From Nocardia donostiensis (lineage in GTDB: Bacteria; Actinomycetota; Actinomycetes; Mycobacteriales; Mycobacteriaceae), in NCBI RefSeq assembly GCF_002081715.1, contig NZ_MUKP01000026.1, forward strand, positions 1-64,000: 64,000 nucleotides of DNA. Reading direction: 5' to 3'. The notes beneath the pieces were generated by a model. That model did not search any database. It saw only the letters and a program-made list of their open reading frames with translations, and was not told where the DNA came from. Shown in pieces: positions 33,598 to 42,447 of this stretch. The position numbers were made by a program, and so were the translations under genes. How positions within the stretch are numbered: the stretch's first letter is position 1; each line of letters starts with the position of its first letter.

Positions 33598-35088
33598 ATG
33601 ATGCTGCAATGGGTAGGCAGATGCCTGCTCGTGATGGCCTTGGCGGGGGCGACACTGACAGTGATCGGGGACGGCAACCGGGTCTCCTTCTACCATCAGG
33701 ACCTGCGCTGGCGGCCTTGTTCGCCGGAGCAGGTGAGTAGTCCGGGCGTCGAGTGCGCCGATGTCGTGGTTCCGCTCGACTACCAGGAGCCGGACGGGCG
33801 CACGATCACCGTGGCGATCTCTCGGGCGAAGGCCACCGACCCGGCCCGGCGACGCGGGATCCTACTGTCCAACCCGGGTGGCCCCGGTGCGGGCGGCCTG
33901 GACAGCCTGAGCCTGCTCGGTGACGTGCTCAGCCCTGAGGTCCGTGCCCGATACGACCTCATCGGAATTGATCCGCGGGGTGTCGGCGCGTCTGACGCGC
34001 CGGAACCGTGTGGCTGGCCGGTGCCGGAGATGATCCGGTCGGCCGGTCTCGATGCGGCCGGTTTCGATCACGAGGTGGCGCTTGCTGCGGATATGGCTGC
34101 GGCGTGCCTGGACGGCGATGTCGCGAAGCTGCGCAGGCTCACCACCCGCAACACCGCCCGCGATATGGACGTCGTGCGCAGTGTGCTCGGCGAGGAGAAG
34201 ATCAACTTCTTCGGTTTGTCCTATGGCACCTACCTCGGCGCGGTGTTCACCCAGATGTTCCCGCACCGCAGTGACCGGATCGTGCTCGACAGCGCGATCG
34301 ATCCCGACCGGTACTGGACAGGGATGGTCCAGGATTGGGGACCAGCCGATGAGGCCGCATTGGACGACTGGGCGAACTGGGTCGCGCTGCGTGACGAGCA
34401 TTACCACCTGGGGGATACGGCGCCGCGGGTGCGCCGGACAGTCGAGGACCTCACCCGCCGGGCCGCCAACCAGCCGATACTCGTCGAAGGCTATCCGGTC
34501 GACGACCATCTACTCCCGTTTCTGTTGCATACTCTGCTACGGAGTTACCGGCTGAACGACGTGCTGGCGGAGTCGGTCCGTGAGCTCGCCAACGCAGCCG
34601 AGGGGAGGCCGACACATTCCGATGAATCCGGGCTCCGTGATCTGCTGGAGGCGTTGCAGGCCGGCGAGAATTACGCGTTGGCCGTGATCGCCTGCGGTGA
34701 TGTCGGAGCCCCCACGGACCCGGAATGGTATCGCCACGCTGTCGCGCGTACCCGCGCCGCCCAGCCGGTCTTCGGCGCGATGGCGAACAATATCCAGCCG
34801 TGCGCGTTCTGGCCTCGCCCGGTCGAGCCGCCGACAGTTGTCCGGAACTCCGTTCCCGCCCTCATCCTGCAGGCGACCGGCGATCCGCGCACACCGTACC
34901 CGGGAGGGGTGCGACTGCATCAGAAGATGACCGGATCGCGCCTGGTCACGCTGCGTGATGTGCGGATACACCTCACTTTCCGTCCCGGGTTGAGCGCATG
35001 TGTGAGCGACGCGATCAACGGCTATTTCGCGGACGGCACATTGCCCGAGACGGATATCGTCTGTGCCGCCGACCAACCGCCGCAGTGA
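33598..35088 (+). CDS. Exported alpha/beta-hydrolase, tripeptidyl aminopeptidase-like
   Basis: About 496 aa. An N-terminal hydrophobic segment (LLVMALAGATLTVIG) suggests export or anchoring. The catalytic domain has LLSNPGGPGAGG, YDLIGIDPRGVGAS, the nucleophile elbow GLSYGTYLG, an Asp in QATGDPRTPY and a His in DVRIHLTF, followed by the TAP-like C-terminal CVSDAINGYFADGTLP. The family includes Rv2224c and Streptomyces SlpD/E-type peptidases or esterases. The start is uncertain: ATG 33598, ATG 33601 or GTG 33541, none with a strong ribosome-binding site. Confidence 0.85.
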   Translation: MMLQWVGRCLLVMALAGATLTVIGDGNRVSFYHQDLRWRPCSPEQVSSPGVECADVVVPLDYQEPDGRTITVAISRAKATDPARRRGILLSNPGGPGAGGLDSLSLLGDVLSPEVRARYDLIGIDPRGVGASDAPEPCGWPVPEMIRSAGLDAAGFDHEVALAADMAAACLDGDVAKLRRLTTRNTARDMDVVRSVLGEEKINFFGLSYGTYLGAVFTQMFPHRSDRIVLDSAIDPDRYWTGMVQDWGPADEAALDDWANWVALRDEHYHLGDTAPRVRRTVEDLTRRAANQPILVEGYPVDDHLLPFLLHTLLRSYRLNDVLAESVRELANAAEGRPTHSDESGLRDLLEALQAGENYALAVIACGDVGAPTDPEWYRHAVARTRAAQPVFGAMANNIQPCAFWPRPVEPPTVVRNSVPALILQATGDPRTPYPGGVRLHQKMTGSRLVTLRDVRIHLTFRPGLSACVSDAINGYFADGTLPETDIVCAADQPPQ

Positions 35089-35115
35089 ACCACGGCCGGT
35101 GCCTCACCGCTGCGG

Positions 35116-36087
35116 CTACGGCTGGGCGGCCCTGGCGGTCGAGCAGCTGGCGCCGGTGGCCCATTCCGCAGGCGCCGTCCAGGCGTGCAGGGTGCGGGTG
35201 GTTTCGAACCGGCGCGGCGTACCGGTGATCGGATCGGTGAACTCGAGGGACGATGCCAGTAGCTGCAACGGCCGGGTGAAGTCGTCTACCGGTTTGTCGG
35301 AGAGCACCGGGTAGAAGTCGTCGCCGAGGATCGGGATGCCCAGCGAGTTCATATGCAGCCGCAGCTGGTGGGTGCGGCCGGTGTGCGGGCGCAACCGGTA
35401 CCGGCCGAGGCCGTCGCGATGGGAGAGCAGTTCGATCTCGGTGATCGCGTTCGGTTCGCCTGCGACCTCCTGAGCGGCGAGCACCTGCTTTTCCTTGATG
35501 ATCCGGCTGCGCACCGTCACGGGCAGTTCGAGCGCCGGATCGTAGGGGGCGATCGCCTCGTATTCTTTGCGCACTGTGCGGCGGTGGAACATCGTCTGGT
35601 AGGCGCCGCGCCGGGCCGGATCGATGATGAACAGCACCAGCCCCGCCGTCACCCGGTCCAGTCGATGCGCGGGCACCAGATCGGGTAGGTCGAGTTCCTG
35701 ACGCAGCCGCACCAGCGCCGTCTGCAAGATGTGCTGCCCGCGCGGGATCGTGGCCAGGAAATGCGGTTTGTCGATGACGAGCAGATGGTCGTCGCGGTGC
35801 ACGATCGAAATATCGAACGGCACCACCGTCTCCTCGGGCAGATCGCGATGAAACCACACCGCCCCGCCTGGCACATAGGGCGCATCGGGCGCGATCGGCC
35901 CGTCCAGGTCGACTATCTCGCCCGCACGCAACAGTTCATCGATACGCGCCGCGGGCACCCGCGGCAGCCGGTGCACCAGATGGTCGCGGATCGTCGCCCA
36001 TTCGCCGTCCTCCGGGAGCCGCAGCCGGGCCGGATCCAAACCGTACCGCTTCGGCAGCGGGGGTTGCTGCCTTCTTCTCATCGGCAT
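35116..36087 (-). CDS. RluA-family RNA pseudouridine synthase
   Basis: 323 aa. It contains the family motif HRLDRVTAGLVLF with the catalytic Asp, the VVPFDISIVHRDDHLLVIDK entry to the domain, and GRYRLRPHTGRTHQLRLHMN. The N-terminal LLRAGEIVDLDG resembles a degenerate S4-like RNA-binding part. It modifies uridines in rRNA or tRNA; the exact target cannot be read from sequence. Confidence 0.9.
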   Translation of the reverse strand: MPMRRRQQPPLPKRYGLDPARLRLPEDGEWATIRDHLVHRLPRVPAARIDELLRAGEIVDLDGPIAPDAPYVPGGAVWFHRDLPEETVVPFDISIVHRDDHLLVIDKPHFLATIPRGQHILQTALVRLRQELDLPDLVPAHRLDRVTAGLVLFIIDPARRGAYQTMFHRRTVRKEYEAIAPYDPALELPVTVRSRIIKEKQVLAAQEVAGEPNAITEIELLSHRDGLGRYRLRPHTGRTHQLRLHMNSLGIPILGDDFYPVLSDKPVDDFTRPLQLLASSLEFTDPITGTPRRFETTRTLHAWTAPAEWATGASCSTARAAQP

Positions 36088-36178
36088 CGACCCTAGTCAA
36101 CGCGGTGCCCGGTCCGGAGACCAGGTGAGTACCACCCGTGCGTACGGGCTGTCGACAGTAAGCGCAGCGCCGTATACG

Positions 36179-36625
36179 TCAGAAACCGCGCAGGCGCTCC
36201 GGGGTGATCCGCACCGGAGTCGAATACTCCGCGAAGAACTCTTCCCTGGTCATCGAAATGGAAACGAGGCCGTCGGCGTATTTCTCGGCGAAAGAGTCCA
36301 GCTCGGCGGGCGTGGGCTCATCGGCAACCCGCGCCACACCGGTGAAGACCACCACCTCGCCGCCGTGTTCGGTACTGTTCAGATGCACCGAAACCCGCGG
36401 ATTACGCGCTAGATTGCGCAGCTTCGGCCGATCAGGCTGGCTGAACAGCAGGAACTCGCCGTCGTGCCACTGAAACCAGACCGGATTGGGCTGCGGTGTC
36501 CCGCTGGGGCCGACAGTCGTCAACCAGATCACCTGCTCCCGGGCCAGCCGATCGGCAACCATCCTGCCGAAATCGGTTGTGGTGTCGATCAACACATCGC
36601 TGCTGGATGTTCCGGTGGCGGCCAT
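36179..36625 (-). CDS. PPOX-class (F420-dependent type) oxidoreductase, Rv3369-like
   Basis: 148 aa with a split-barrel flavin/F420 fold: VIWLTTVGPSGTPQPNPVWF, FLLFSQPDRPKLRNLARNP, RVSVHLN, VVFTGVARV. It resembles the small TIGR03667-type actinobacterial proteins; cofactor and substrate are unproven. ATG 36625 is chosen because GAGGAG sits 6 nt upstream; the longer frame to 36796 has no such site. Confidence 0.82.
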   Translation of the reverse strand: MAATGTSSSDVLIDTTTDFGRMVADRLAREQVIWLTTVGPSGTPQPNPVWFQWHDGEFLLFSQPDRPKLRNLARNPRVSVHLNSTEHGGEVVVFTGVARVADEPTPAELDSFAEKYADGLVSISMTREEFFAEYSTPVRITPERLRGF

Positions 36626-36728
36626 GGGCATCTCCTCGGCTACGGGGGTGTCAGTACTTGACGTCAACTCATGCGTGCCGATGCGCATTCCGCATGCTGT
36701 AGGCGAGTTACGTGCACCAGCGCAGCGT

Positions 36729-37184
36729 TTACGGCTTTCGATGCTGTGCTGTTGTGGTGTAGACGATCTTCGCCGAGGCCCCGACCAACGCCCCACCGCC
36801 GATGGCGATTGTGCCTGCGAGCGCTCCGATCGATGCTCCGATCAGAGCGCCGCCGAGGCACGTCACCGCGGCTTCGGGGAGGAGGACGACGCTGAAGGCC
36901 GGGCCGGCACCGCCGATGGCACCCCCGACGGCAGCGCCGGTGATGGTGCCGATGAGGCTTCCGACCATGACAGCGCGACCGACATTGTCGAGTGCGTCGG
37001 TAATGACGTCACCGGACCTGGGGTGCGCTGGGTATTGCGTGTCCATCAGGAAGGGCGGGGCTGGAAAAGATGCGGATCGAGTCGGGTGAAGTGCTCGGCG
37101 TTCGTCGGGCCGGATGTCGGCCCGGTTATGGACGGCAGGACGTTGCGGCAGTGTCTTCGTGGCATAGGGAAATGTTTGTGTCAT
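36729..37184 (-). CDS. Glycine-zipper membrane protein, 151 aa
   Basis: The first 60 residues are hydrophilic. The rest is a run of glycine-zipper helices: VGSLIGTITGAAVGGAIGGA, then LGGALIGASIGALAGTIAIG and GGALVGASAK. Such repeats span or insert into membranes. ATG 37184 has AGGGGA 6 nt upstream; ATG 37046 has none. No enzyme motif is present and the role is unknown. Confidence 0.65.
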   Translation of the reverse strand: MTQTFPYATKTLPQRPAVHNRADIRPDERRALHPTRSASFPAPPFLMDTQYPAHPRSGDVITDALDNVGRAVMVGSLIGTITGAAVGGAIGGAGPAFSVVLLPEAAVTCLGGALIGASIGALAGTIAIGGGALVGASAKIVYTTTAQHRKP

Positions 37185-37567
37185 GAGAAATCCCCTGGTT
37201 CTGAGGTCGGACAGCCTTCAGCGATGCACCCGAGGTGCGTCACACCGACTATCGGTGACAGGACGCGGCAGGATTGCTCACCGGCTGCTCAGCGAGCAGG
37301 CGAGGTCACCGAGGCTCGAGGCCAGAACCCGCCGACGAACACGCCCAGCTACCGCTGGCAACAACGAATGGCGTGGGATACCGGGTGCGTACGTAATCGC
37401 ATTACGTGGCGCTGAATCGGAAGCGGTGGGGGTGGGGACTATGACCAGAACTCATATCCTCACCTCCTCGCCTCCGTGGTAATCGACGGGTCGGCCTCCG
37501 ACATCGCGGCACGGCCGATCGAATCCGTACATATCCACCATGGCACCGATGTGCCCGCAATGCACCC
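37185..37567. other. Intergenic region with a short perfect palindrome
   Basis: No supported gene. At 37391-37407 the sequence ACGTAAT-CGC-ATTACGT is a perfect 7-bp inverted repeat, the size of a dimeric regulator site, but it lies far (about 200 bp) from the glycine-zipper gene start. No iron box is present. Confidence 0.45.
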
Positions 37568-38269
37568 CTAGCGCCAGTACGCCTGCGACTTGATCTGTGT
37601 TTTCGGCAGGCTATGCGCGGTTTTGAGGGTTTTCACGATCGATCGTGTGGTGGCGCCGTCGCAGGCGACCCAGGCGAAGGCGTCGGTGGGGCAGTCGATG
37701 TTCTGGGCCTGTTCGCGCATCAGCCGGCCGTTGTCGACGCGTTGCAACCAGGTGACCTGGTGGTGTGGTTTGTTGCGGACGGGCAGGTTGACGTCGGATT
37801 GATGCTGCCATTCCAGCCAGACGCGGGCGGGAGTGTCGCCGATGGCGTCGAGCAGGGAGTTGATCGCGGGCAGGGATGCGGTGTCACCGAAGACGACGTA
37901 TTCGCCGGGGGTGGTTTCGGGGAGTTGGAAGTTGGAGCCGAGAACGGATGCTTCGATTTCGTCGCCGGTGGCGGCTTGTTCGGCCCAGCGGCTGGCGGCG
38001 CCCTCGTGCAGGGCGAACTCGATGTAGAAGTGGTCGCCTGCAGGGTCCTGGTCGACCAGGGTGTAGCCGCGCTGCTGCAGTTTGTCGCCGTTGGGGATCC
38101 ACAGGCGGATCCACTGGGTGGGGTGCACCGAGTGGTTGGCGAGCAGGCCGCCCGCAGTGAAACCGATCCGCTTGTACTTGTCGGAGACGTCCTCGGTCGA
38201 CGTCACTCGTAGGCGGTAGTCGTCTGCACGCCACAGCTTCAGCAGAACGCCGTTGGTTCCTTTGCCCAT
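37568..38269 (-). CDS. Siderophore-interacting protein (SIP-type flavin ferric reductase)
   Basis: 233 aa. An FAD-binding half with the RGYTLVD motif and HFYIEFALHEG...ASRWAEQAATGDEIEA is followed by a C-terminal NAD(P)H/SIP half with FGDTASLPAINSLLD, VWLEWQHQ and AFAWVACDGATTRSI. SIPs reduce the ferric siderophore in the cytoplasm to release iron. An iron box sits immediately upstream (38275-38293), so expression should follow the nbt genes. Confidence 0.9.
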   Translation of the reverse strand: MGKGTNGVLLKLWRADDYRLRVTSTEDVSDKYKRIGFTAGGLLANHSVHPTQWIRLWIPNGDKLQQRGYTLVDQDPAGDHFYIEFALHEGAASRWAEQAATGDEIEASVLGSNFQLPETTPGEYVVFGDTASLPAINSLLDAIGDTPARVWLEWQHQSDVNLPVRNKPHHQVTWLQRVDNGRLMREQAQNIDCPTDAFAWVACDGATTRSIVKTLKTAHSLPKTQIKSQAYWR

Positions 38270-38274
38270 GCGCG

Positions 38275-38293
38275 TTAGCTTAGCCTAAGCAAA
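38275..38293. promoter_or_regulatory. Iron box upstream of the SIP gene
   Basis: TTAGCTTAGCCTAAGCAAA matches 16 of 19 consensus positions. It ends 5 bp from the SIP start codon, so the promoter must overlap it closely or the true start may be downstream. Confidence 0.75.
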
Positions 38294-38322
38294 GCGACGG
38301 TGGGGTCTATCCGTCGAACCGC

Positions 38323-38991
38323 TCACCACTCCACACTGATACCCGCTTCCTGGGCCAGACAAGCGGCCAGTCCGAGTAGATCGCCGCCGTCCACCGTGGC
38401 GCCGCGCAGCCCGGAGGCGCCGACCAGCCCAGTCAGGGTGCAGTTGCGGAACTGGACATTCTGCTGGATCCGGGCATGGTGGAACCGGCCGCCGGACAGG
38501 TCGCAGTCTTCGAAGACCACATCACGGAACTCCACGTCGGCGAAGTCGGCTTGACGGAGATCGCATTCGCGGAACACGACCGTCTGCAATTTCGAATAGG
38601 CGAAAGAGGTCAGGTCGGCGCGGGTCGATGCGACCGAGATATTGCGCCACACGCCCGCGGTCCACGACATGCCGGTGAGCCGGCTGGTGCTGATGGCGCA
38701 ACGGAACATCGAGGATTCGTCGGCGAGCAGGTTTGCCAGATCACAAACGTCGAGTTCGCAGTCTGCGATGGTGCCCATGCGCATGGCACCGGAGAACCGG
38801 ACACTGTCGAGCCGGCAGCCGTCGAGGCTCACGGCATAGAGATCGGGGTGCGAAAGGTCGCCGCCAGTGAAAGCGCGTTCCTGGATCTCGCTGGTCTCGG
38901 CGAAACCGTCGCCGGGATCGGCGGGGGTGAGGACGGGAAGATCGGGTGGTATCGGGGTCACCGGTTTGCTGCGTTTGCCTGTAGCAGGCAC
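38323..38991 (-). CDS. Pentapeptide-repeat protein
   Basis: 222 aa. Residues about 45-200 have repeated A/C-D/N-L/F pentads: GGDLS, HPDLY, AVSLD, GCRLD, SVRFS, then ADCELDVCDL, FRECDLRQADFADVEFRDVV, FEDCDLSGGRF and FRNCTL. The right-handed quadrilateral beta-helix of this family sometimes mimics DNA and protects gyrase; here no partner gene hints at that. The N-terminal 40 residues are Pro- and basic-rich. Confidence 0.85.
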   Translation of the reverse strand: MPATGKRSKPVTPIPPDLPVLTPADPGDGFAETSEIQERAFTGGDLSHPDLYAVSLDGCRLDSVRFSGAMRMGTIADCELDVCDLANLLADESSMFRCAISTSRLTGMSWTAGVWRNISVASTRADLTSFAYSKLQTVVFRECDLRQADFADVEFRDVVFEDCDLSGGRFHHARIQQNVQFRNCTLTGLVGASGLRGATVDGGDLLGLAACLAQEAGISVEW

Positions 38992-39105
38992 TGTTTTCCC
39001 TCGCTCTGTCGGGGCTGCTTCTTTCCGGGCAACCTACACCCGCACGCGGCGCGGTCGAGCGCATCAGCAGGCCGTTCCTACTGGGTTGAGCTTTTGCGGG
39101 CAGGG

Positions 39106-39768
39106 CTATGCGACGACCGCCGGAAGATCCTCGGGGCGGCGGGGCAGGGCGAAGAGGTTGATGCGCCGATCCGGTCGTACGTCGAGCACGCCCAGGCTGT
39201 GGAAGTTGTTCTTGACCAGGGCCCGACGTATCGGAGTGTTGCGGTGATCCGGGTCCGCCATGATCCGTTTGCACCGGGGGTCGGCGGCGAAAATAGCCCG
39301 CATCAGCTCTCCCAGCCACCCCGAGATAACTCCACGACCAAGCAGGTTGGTGTCGGCGGTAGCGATATGGAATCCCATATCGTGGGGGTCGGCCTGGTAG
39401 ACCCGGGCGATCTCATCTTTGGCCGGCCGGTACAGCTCGACATAGGCCACCTCACGCCGTCCCAGGTCACTGCGGTCGATGGCCGCGAGATCGAAGCCGA
39501 GGATGCAGGGCCGGGAGTACGCGCCGGCCAGTTGGGCGCGCAGGTCGGCGCGGCGGCGTTCGGCGGGCCATGCCTGCTCCCAGGTCTCGGCCAGATGGGG
39601 CCTGCTCATCCATTCGGCGAGCATGTCGGGGTCGTCACCGTCGGGGTCGGCGAGCCGCAGCGTGTAGGGAGACGAGAACTCAGGGATGACCGGTGCAGGC
39701 GCCTGGCGCACGTCGTCGGGGAGGTCGGTCAGTTCGCGGGCGAGGACGTAGCTCCCGGTTTCGTTCAT
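39106..39768 (-). CDS. nbtH: Siderophore lysine N-acyltransferase (GNAT, MbtK/IucB type)
   Basis: 220 aa from ATG 39768. The IucB-type acetyltransferase shows the TLRLADPDGDDPDMLAEWMS start, HLAETWEQAWPAERRRADL, YVELYRPAKDEIARVY, DMGFHIA, and RIMADPDHRNTPIRRALVKN with FHSLGVLDV. The family moves an acyl group onto the lysine side-chain nitrogen, providing the hydroxamate acyl chain. The longer open frame to 40182 runs antisense to nbtG and is rejected. Divergent from nbtG across one iron box. Confidence 0.9.
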   Translation of the reverse strand: MNETGSYVLARELTDLPDDVRQAPAPVIPEFSSPYTLRLADPDGDDPDMLAEWMSRPHLAETWEQAWPAERRRADLRAQLAGAYSRPCILGFDLAAIDRSDLGRREVAYVELYRPAKDEIARVYQADPHDMGFHIATADTNLLGRGVISGWLGELMRAIFAADPRCKRIMADPDHRNTPIRRALVKNNFHSLGVLDVRPDRRINLFALPRRPEDLPAVVA

Positions 39769-39862
39769 GAGTTCTGCGGCTCCGTTCGGTTGTCTCTTCG
39801 GGCGCCGCCCTTCCGCGCCCCACTTTTTCCGAGGCCGGGACACTGGCACCGAGGATGCACTA

Positions 39863-39881
39863 TAAGGTAAGCCTATGCAAA
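39863..39881. promoter_or_regulatory. Iron box between nbtH and nbtG
   Basis: TAAGGTAAGCCTATGCAAA matches 15 of 19 consensus positions, with the first 13 perfect. It lies 95 bp from nbtH and 62 bp from nbtG and can control both directions. Confidence 0.75.
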
Positions 39882-39942
39882 CATAGTTGGCGGATCGTCC
39901 AGCGGGCGGTGGCCGATGTTTTCCGGGAAAGTGGGATAGCCA

Positions 39943-41265
39943 GTGGAGAGACTTCTCGTGGTCGGCGCGGGGCCGAAAGCCGTGGCCGTCGCCGCAAAAG
40001 CGCAGGTATTGCGCGAACTGGGTCTGCCTGCGCCGCATGTCACGGTGGTGGAACCCCATGCGGTGGGCGGCAATTGGCTCGCTTCCGGCGGCTGGACCGA
40101 TGGACAGCACCGGCTGGGCACCAGCCCGGAAAAAGATGTGGGTTTCCCCTACCACTCGAATTGGGCGCGCGGCCACAATCACGCCATCAACGAAGCAATG
40201 CTCGCCTTCAGTTGGTCATCCTTCCTGGTGGAGCGCGGTACCTACGCCGAATGGGTCGACCGCGGGCGGCCGAGCCCACAACACAATCTGTGGGCCAAGT
40301 ATCTGCAGTGGGTGGCGAACAAAGTCGATCTGGATCTGATCAGTGGGCGGGTGCAGACCATCCGTGCTGCCGCCGACGGCTGGCTGGTCACCGTGGCCGA
40401 TTCCGACGGCAATACCGCCGAGGTCGATGCCGATCGGTTGATGATCACCGGCCCGGGTGACAGCAGGCGCGCGCTGGCTCAGCACCCGAAAGTGCTGAGT
40501 ATCGCCGAGTTCTGGGATCTGGCCGCCCGCCGTGATCTCCCTGCTTCGTCGCGGGCCGCGGTGATCGGCGGCGGCGAAACCGCGGGGTCGGCGATGGACG
40601 AACTGATCCGCCACGATGTGCTGACCGTTTCGGTGATATCGCCCGGCGCCACCATCTACACCCGCGGCGAAAGCTATTTCGAGAACTCGCTGTTCAGCGA
40701 TCCCACCAAATGGCGAGCGCTGAGCATCCAGGAACGCCGGGATGTAGTACGCCGCACCGACCGCGGCGTGTTCTCGGTGCGGGTGCAGGAATCGCTGCTC
40801 GCCGACAACCGAGTGCATCATCTGCAGGGCCGCGTGGTGCGGTTCGCGGACCAGGGTGACGCGGTCGCGCTCACCTTGCGCAACGAGCTGCGTCCCGACC
40901 AGGTACACGCGTTCGACCTGGTGGTAGACGCGACCGGCGGGCATCCGCTGTGGTTCATGAAGCTGTTCGACGACGAGGCCGCCGATCTGGTCGAGCTGGC
41001 CGTCGGCGGCCCGATCACCCAGCCGAGGCTGGAGGCGTCGATCGGCCACGATCTGTCCGTCGAGGGGCTGGAGGCGAAGCTCTACCTGCCGAACCTGGCC
41101 GGTATCGCGCAGGGGCCCGGATTTCCGAATCTCAGCTGTCTCGGCGAACTTTCCGACCGCGTGCTGGCGACCACGCCCGCGCGGCCGTCTCGTCAGCTCG
41201 TATCGGGCGACGGTGCGGCGCTGGAAACATCGGCGATGCAGACGACATGGCGGAGTGTGCGATGA
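39943..41265 (+). CDS. nbtG: Lysine N6-monooxygenase (MbtG-like)
   Basis: 440 aa, close to MbtG. The FAD site is LLVVGAGPKAVAVA at the N-terminus, an NADPH site AAVIGGGETAGSA lies near 205, and the C-terminal ATGGHPLWF and LYLPNLAGIAQGPGFPNLS complete the N-hydroxylating monooxygenase pattern. It makes the hydroxylamine part of each hydroxamate iron ligand. GTG 39943 is the start. Its stop overlaps the next ATG (ATGA). Confidence 0.93.
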   Translation: MERLLVVGAGPKAVAVAAKAQVLRELGLPAPHVTVVEPHAVGGNWLASGGWTDGQHRLGTSPEKDVGFPYHSNWARGHNHAINEAMLAFSWSSFLVERGTYAEWVDRGRPSPQHNLWAKYLQWVANKVDLDLISGRVQTIRAAADGWLVTVADSDGNTAEVDADRLMITGPGDSRRALAQHPKVLSIAEFWDLAARRDLPASSRAAVIGGGETAGSAMDELIRHDVLTVSVISPGATIYTRGESYFENSLFSDPTKWRALSIQERRDVVRRTDRGVFSVRVQESLLADNRVHHLQGRVVRFADQGDAVALTLRNELRPDQVHAFDLVVDATGGHPLWFMKLFDDEAADLVELAVGGPITQPRLEASIGHDLSVEGLEAKLYLPNLAGIAQGPGFPNLSCLGELSDRVLATTPARPSRQLVSGDGAALETSAMQTTWRSVR

Positions 41266-42341
41266 GTGTGATGACCGGAACCGGATTGCTCGCCGAACGT
41301 CCGGGCGCAACAGCGCCCAGGCTGCAACCGATCCTGACGAGCGAACAGCGCCGGGTGCTCGACGAATGGTCGACCGGTGTCGATCCGTGCGATCTGATCG
41401 GCTTGACCACCCTGTTCCGGCACGGTCGCGCCGTCCCGTCGAGCCGTATCGCCTTCCGCTGCGGCCGTGAAGTTCTCACCTACGGCGAGCTGTTCGACAT
41501 GCTCGATCGGGGCGAGCCACCGAGCCGTTCGGGCGAAACGTCGAGCGCCGGTGTGATCTCCCAGCTGGCCGCCATGCGCAACGCGATCGGCGATGCGGCG
41601 GTCCCGCTCGGCGCTCGCGGGCTGCTGCTGGGGCTGGACGCGTTGGCGGTGGCGGTCGCCGACCGTCGTTGCGTGGCCGCGGACCGGAAGCTGCGCCGGT
41701 TCGATCCGGCGCTGCGGCCCCGAGATGTACGGCTGATCGCGCTGCCGTGGGGTGATCCCCAGGTGGCGGCGGATCTGCTGGCGGCGGTGGCGCACGGTGC
41801 GACGGTTGTGATGCCGACGGTGGCACAGCGCGGGGACGCGGCAGCGTTGGGCGAGTTGATCGCCACACATGCGGCTACACAGGTGATCTCCGACGCCGGG
41901 CTGCCGTTGCGGTTGGCCGCGACGGACGGCGTGCGGCTGGACTCGGTGCAGCGATGGGATCTGGCCGGGACCGTTTGGGCGGAAACGCTTCCCGAATTGG
42001 TGCGTTCGGTATCTCCCGATGCGGTGAGCACGTTCGCCTACCGTTCGCCTGCTTATCTGGGCGCGGTCGCGCGCGGTCCGCTGGTGTCCGGTGGCTGGGT
42101 GCGTCCGGTACCGGGTGCGAAGGTACTGGTGCTGGACGCGGCACGACGGCCGGTGCTGCCGGGCGTTGCGGGCGATGTGTACGTGGGCGGGCGAGTGCTC
42201 GCGGACGGGTTCGCCGACGGTGCGGACGAGGAACGGTTCGTGGCCGACCCGTTCGAGCCGCAGGGCAGGCTGTACCGCACGGGAGATCGCGCCAGGTGGG
42301 TGCAGGGTGGGCGGCTGGTCGTCGAAGGCCGTCAGTCGTAG
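41262..42341 (+). CDS. Truncated adenylation-domain-like protein coupled to nbtG
   Basis: 359 aa. It looks like a shrunken NRPS adenylation domain: SSRIAFRCGREVLTYGELF at the front, VRLIALPWGDPQVAADLLAA in place of the usual core, then GDVYVGGRVLADGFADGADE, ERFVADPFEPQGRLYRTGDR and an end at RLVVEGRQS. The ATP-binding TSGSTGxPKG loop is absent, and so is the whole C-terminal subdomain with the catalytic Lys. It is thus unlikely to activate an amino acid. The ATGA overlap with nbtG indicates a linked function; it may be a structural partner or a decaying gene. Confidence 0.75.
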   Translation: MSVMTGTGLLAERPGATAPRLQPILTSEQRRVLDEWSTGVDPCDLIGLTTLFRHGRAVPSSRIAFRCGREVLTYGELFDMLDRGEPPSRSGETSSAGVISQLAAMRNAIGDAAVPLGARGLLLGLDALAVAVADRRCVAADRKLRRFDPALRPRDVRLIALPWGDPQVAADLLAAVAHGATVVMPTVAQRGDAAALGELIATHAATQVISDAGLPLRLAATDGVRLDSVQRWDLAGTVWAETLPELVRSVSPDAVSTFAYRSPAYLGAVARGPLVSGGWVRPVPGAKVLVLDAARRPVLPGVAGDVYVGGRVLADGFADGADEERFVADPFEPQGRLYRTGDRARWVQGGRLVVEGRQS

Positions 42342-42447
42342 CGACAGGGCTCGACGCTGGGGTGGCTATCAGCACACCAGTGGAAATTCCGGCTTGCGGT
42401 GGCTGGATGGCCTCCATCAAGGTGCGGTAGTGAGAGGAACACGCGAA

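Noticed and set aside
39769..40182. Longer start for nbtH
   Set aside because: It would run antisense through nbtG and across the iron box; the ATG at 39768 gives the normal family length.
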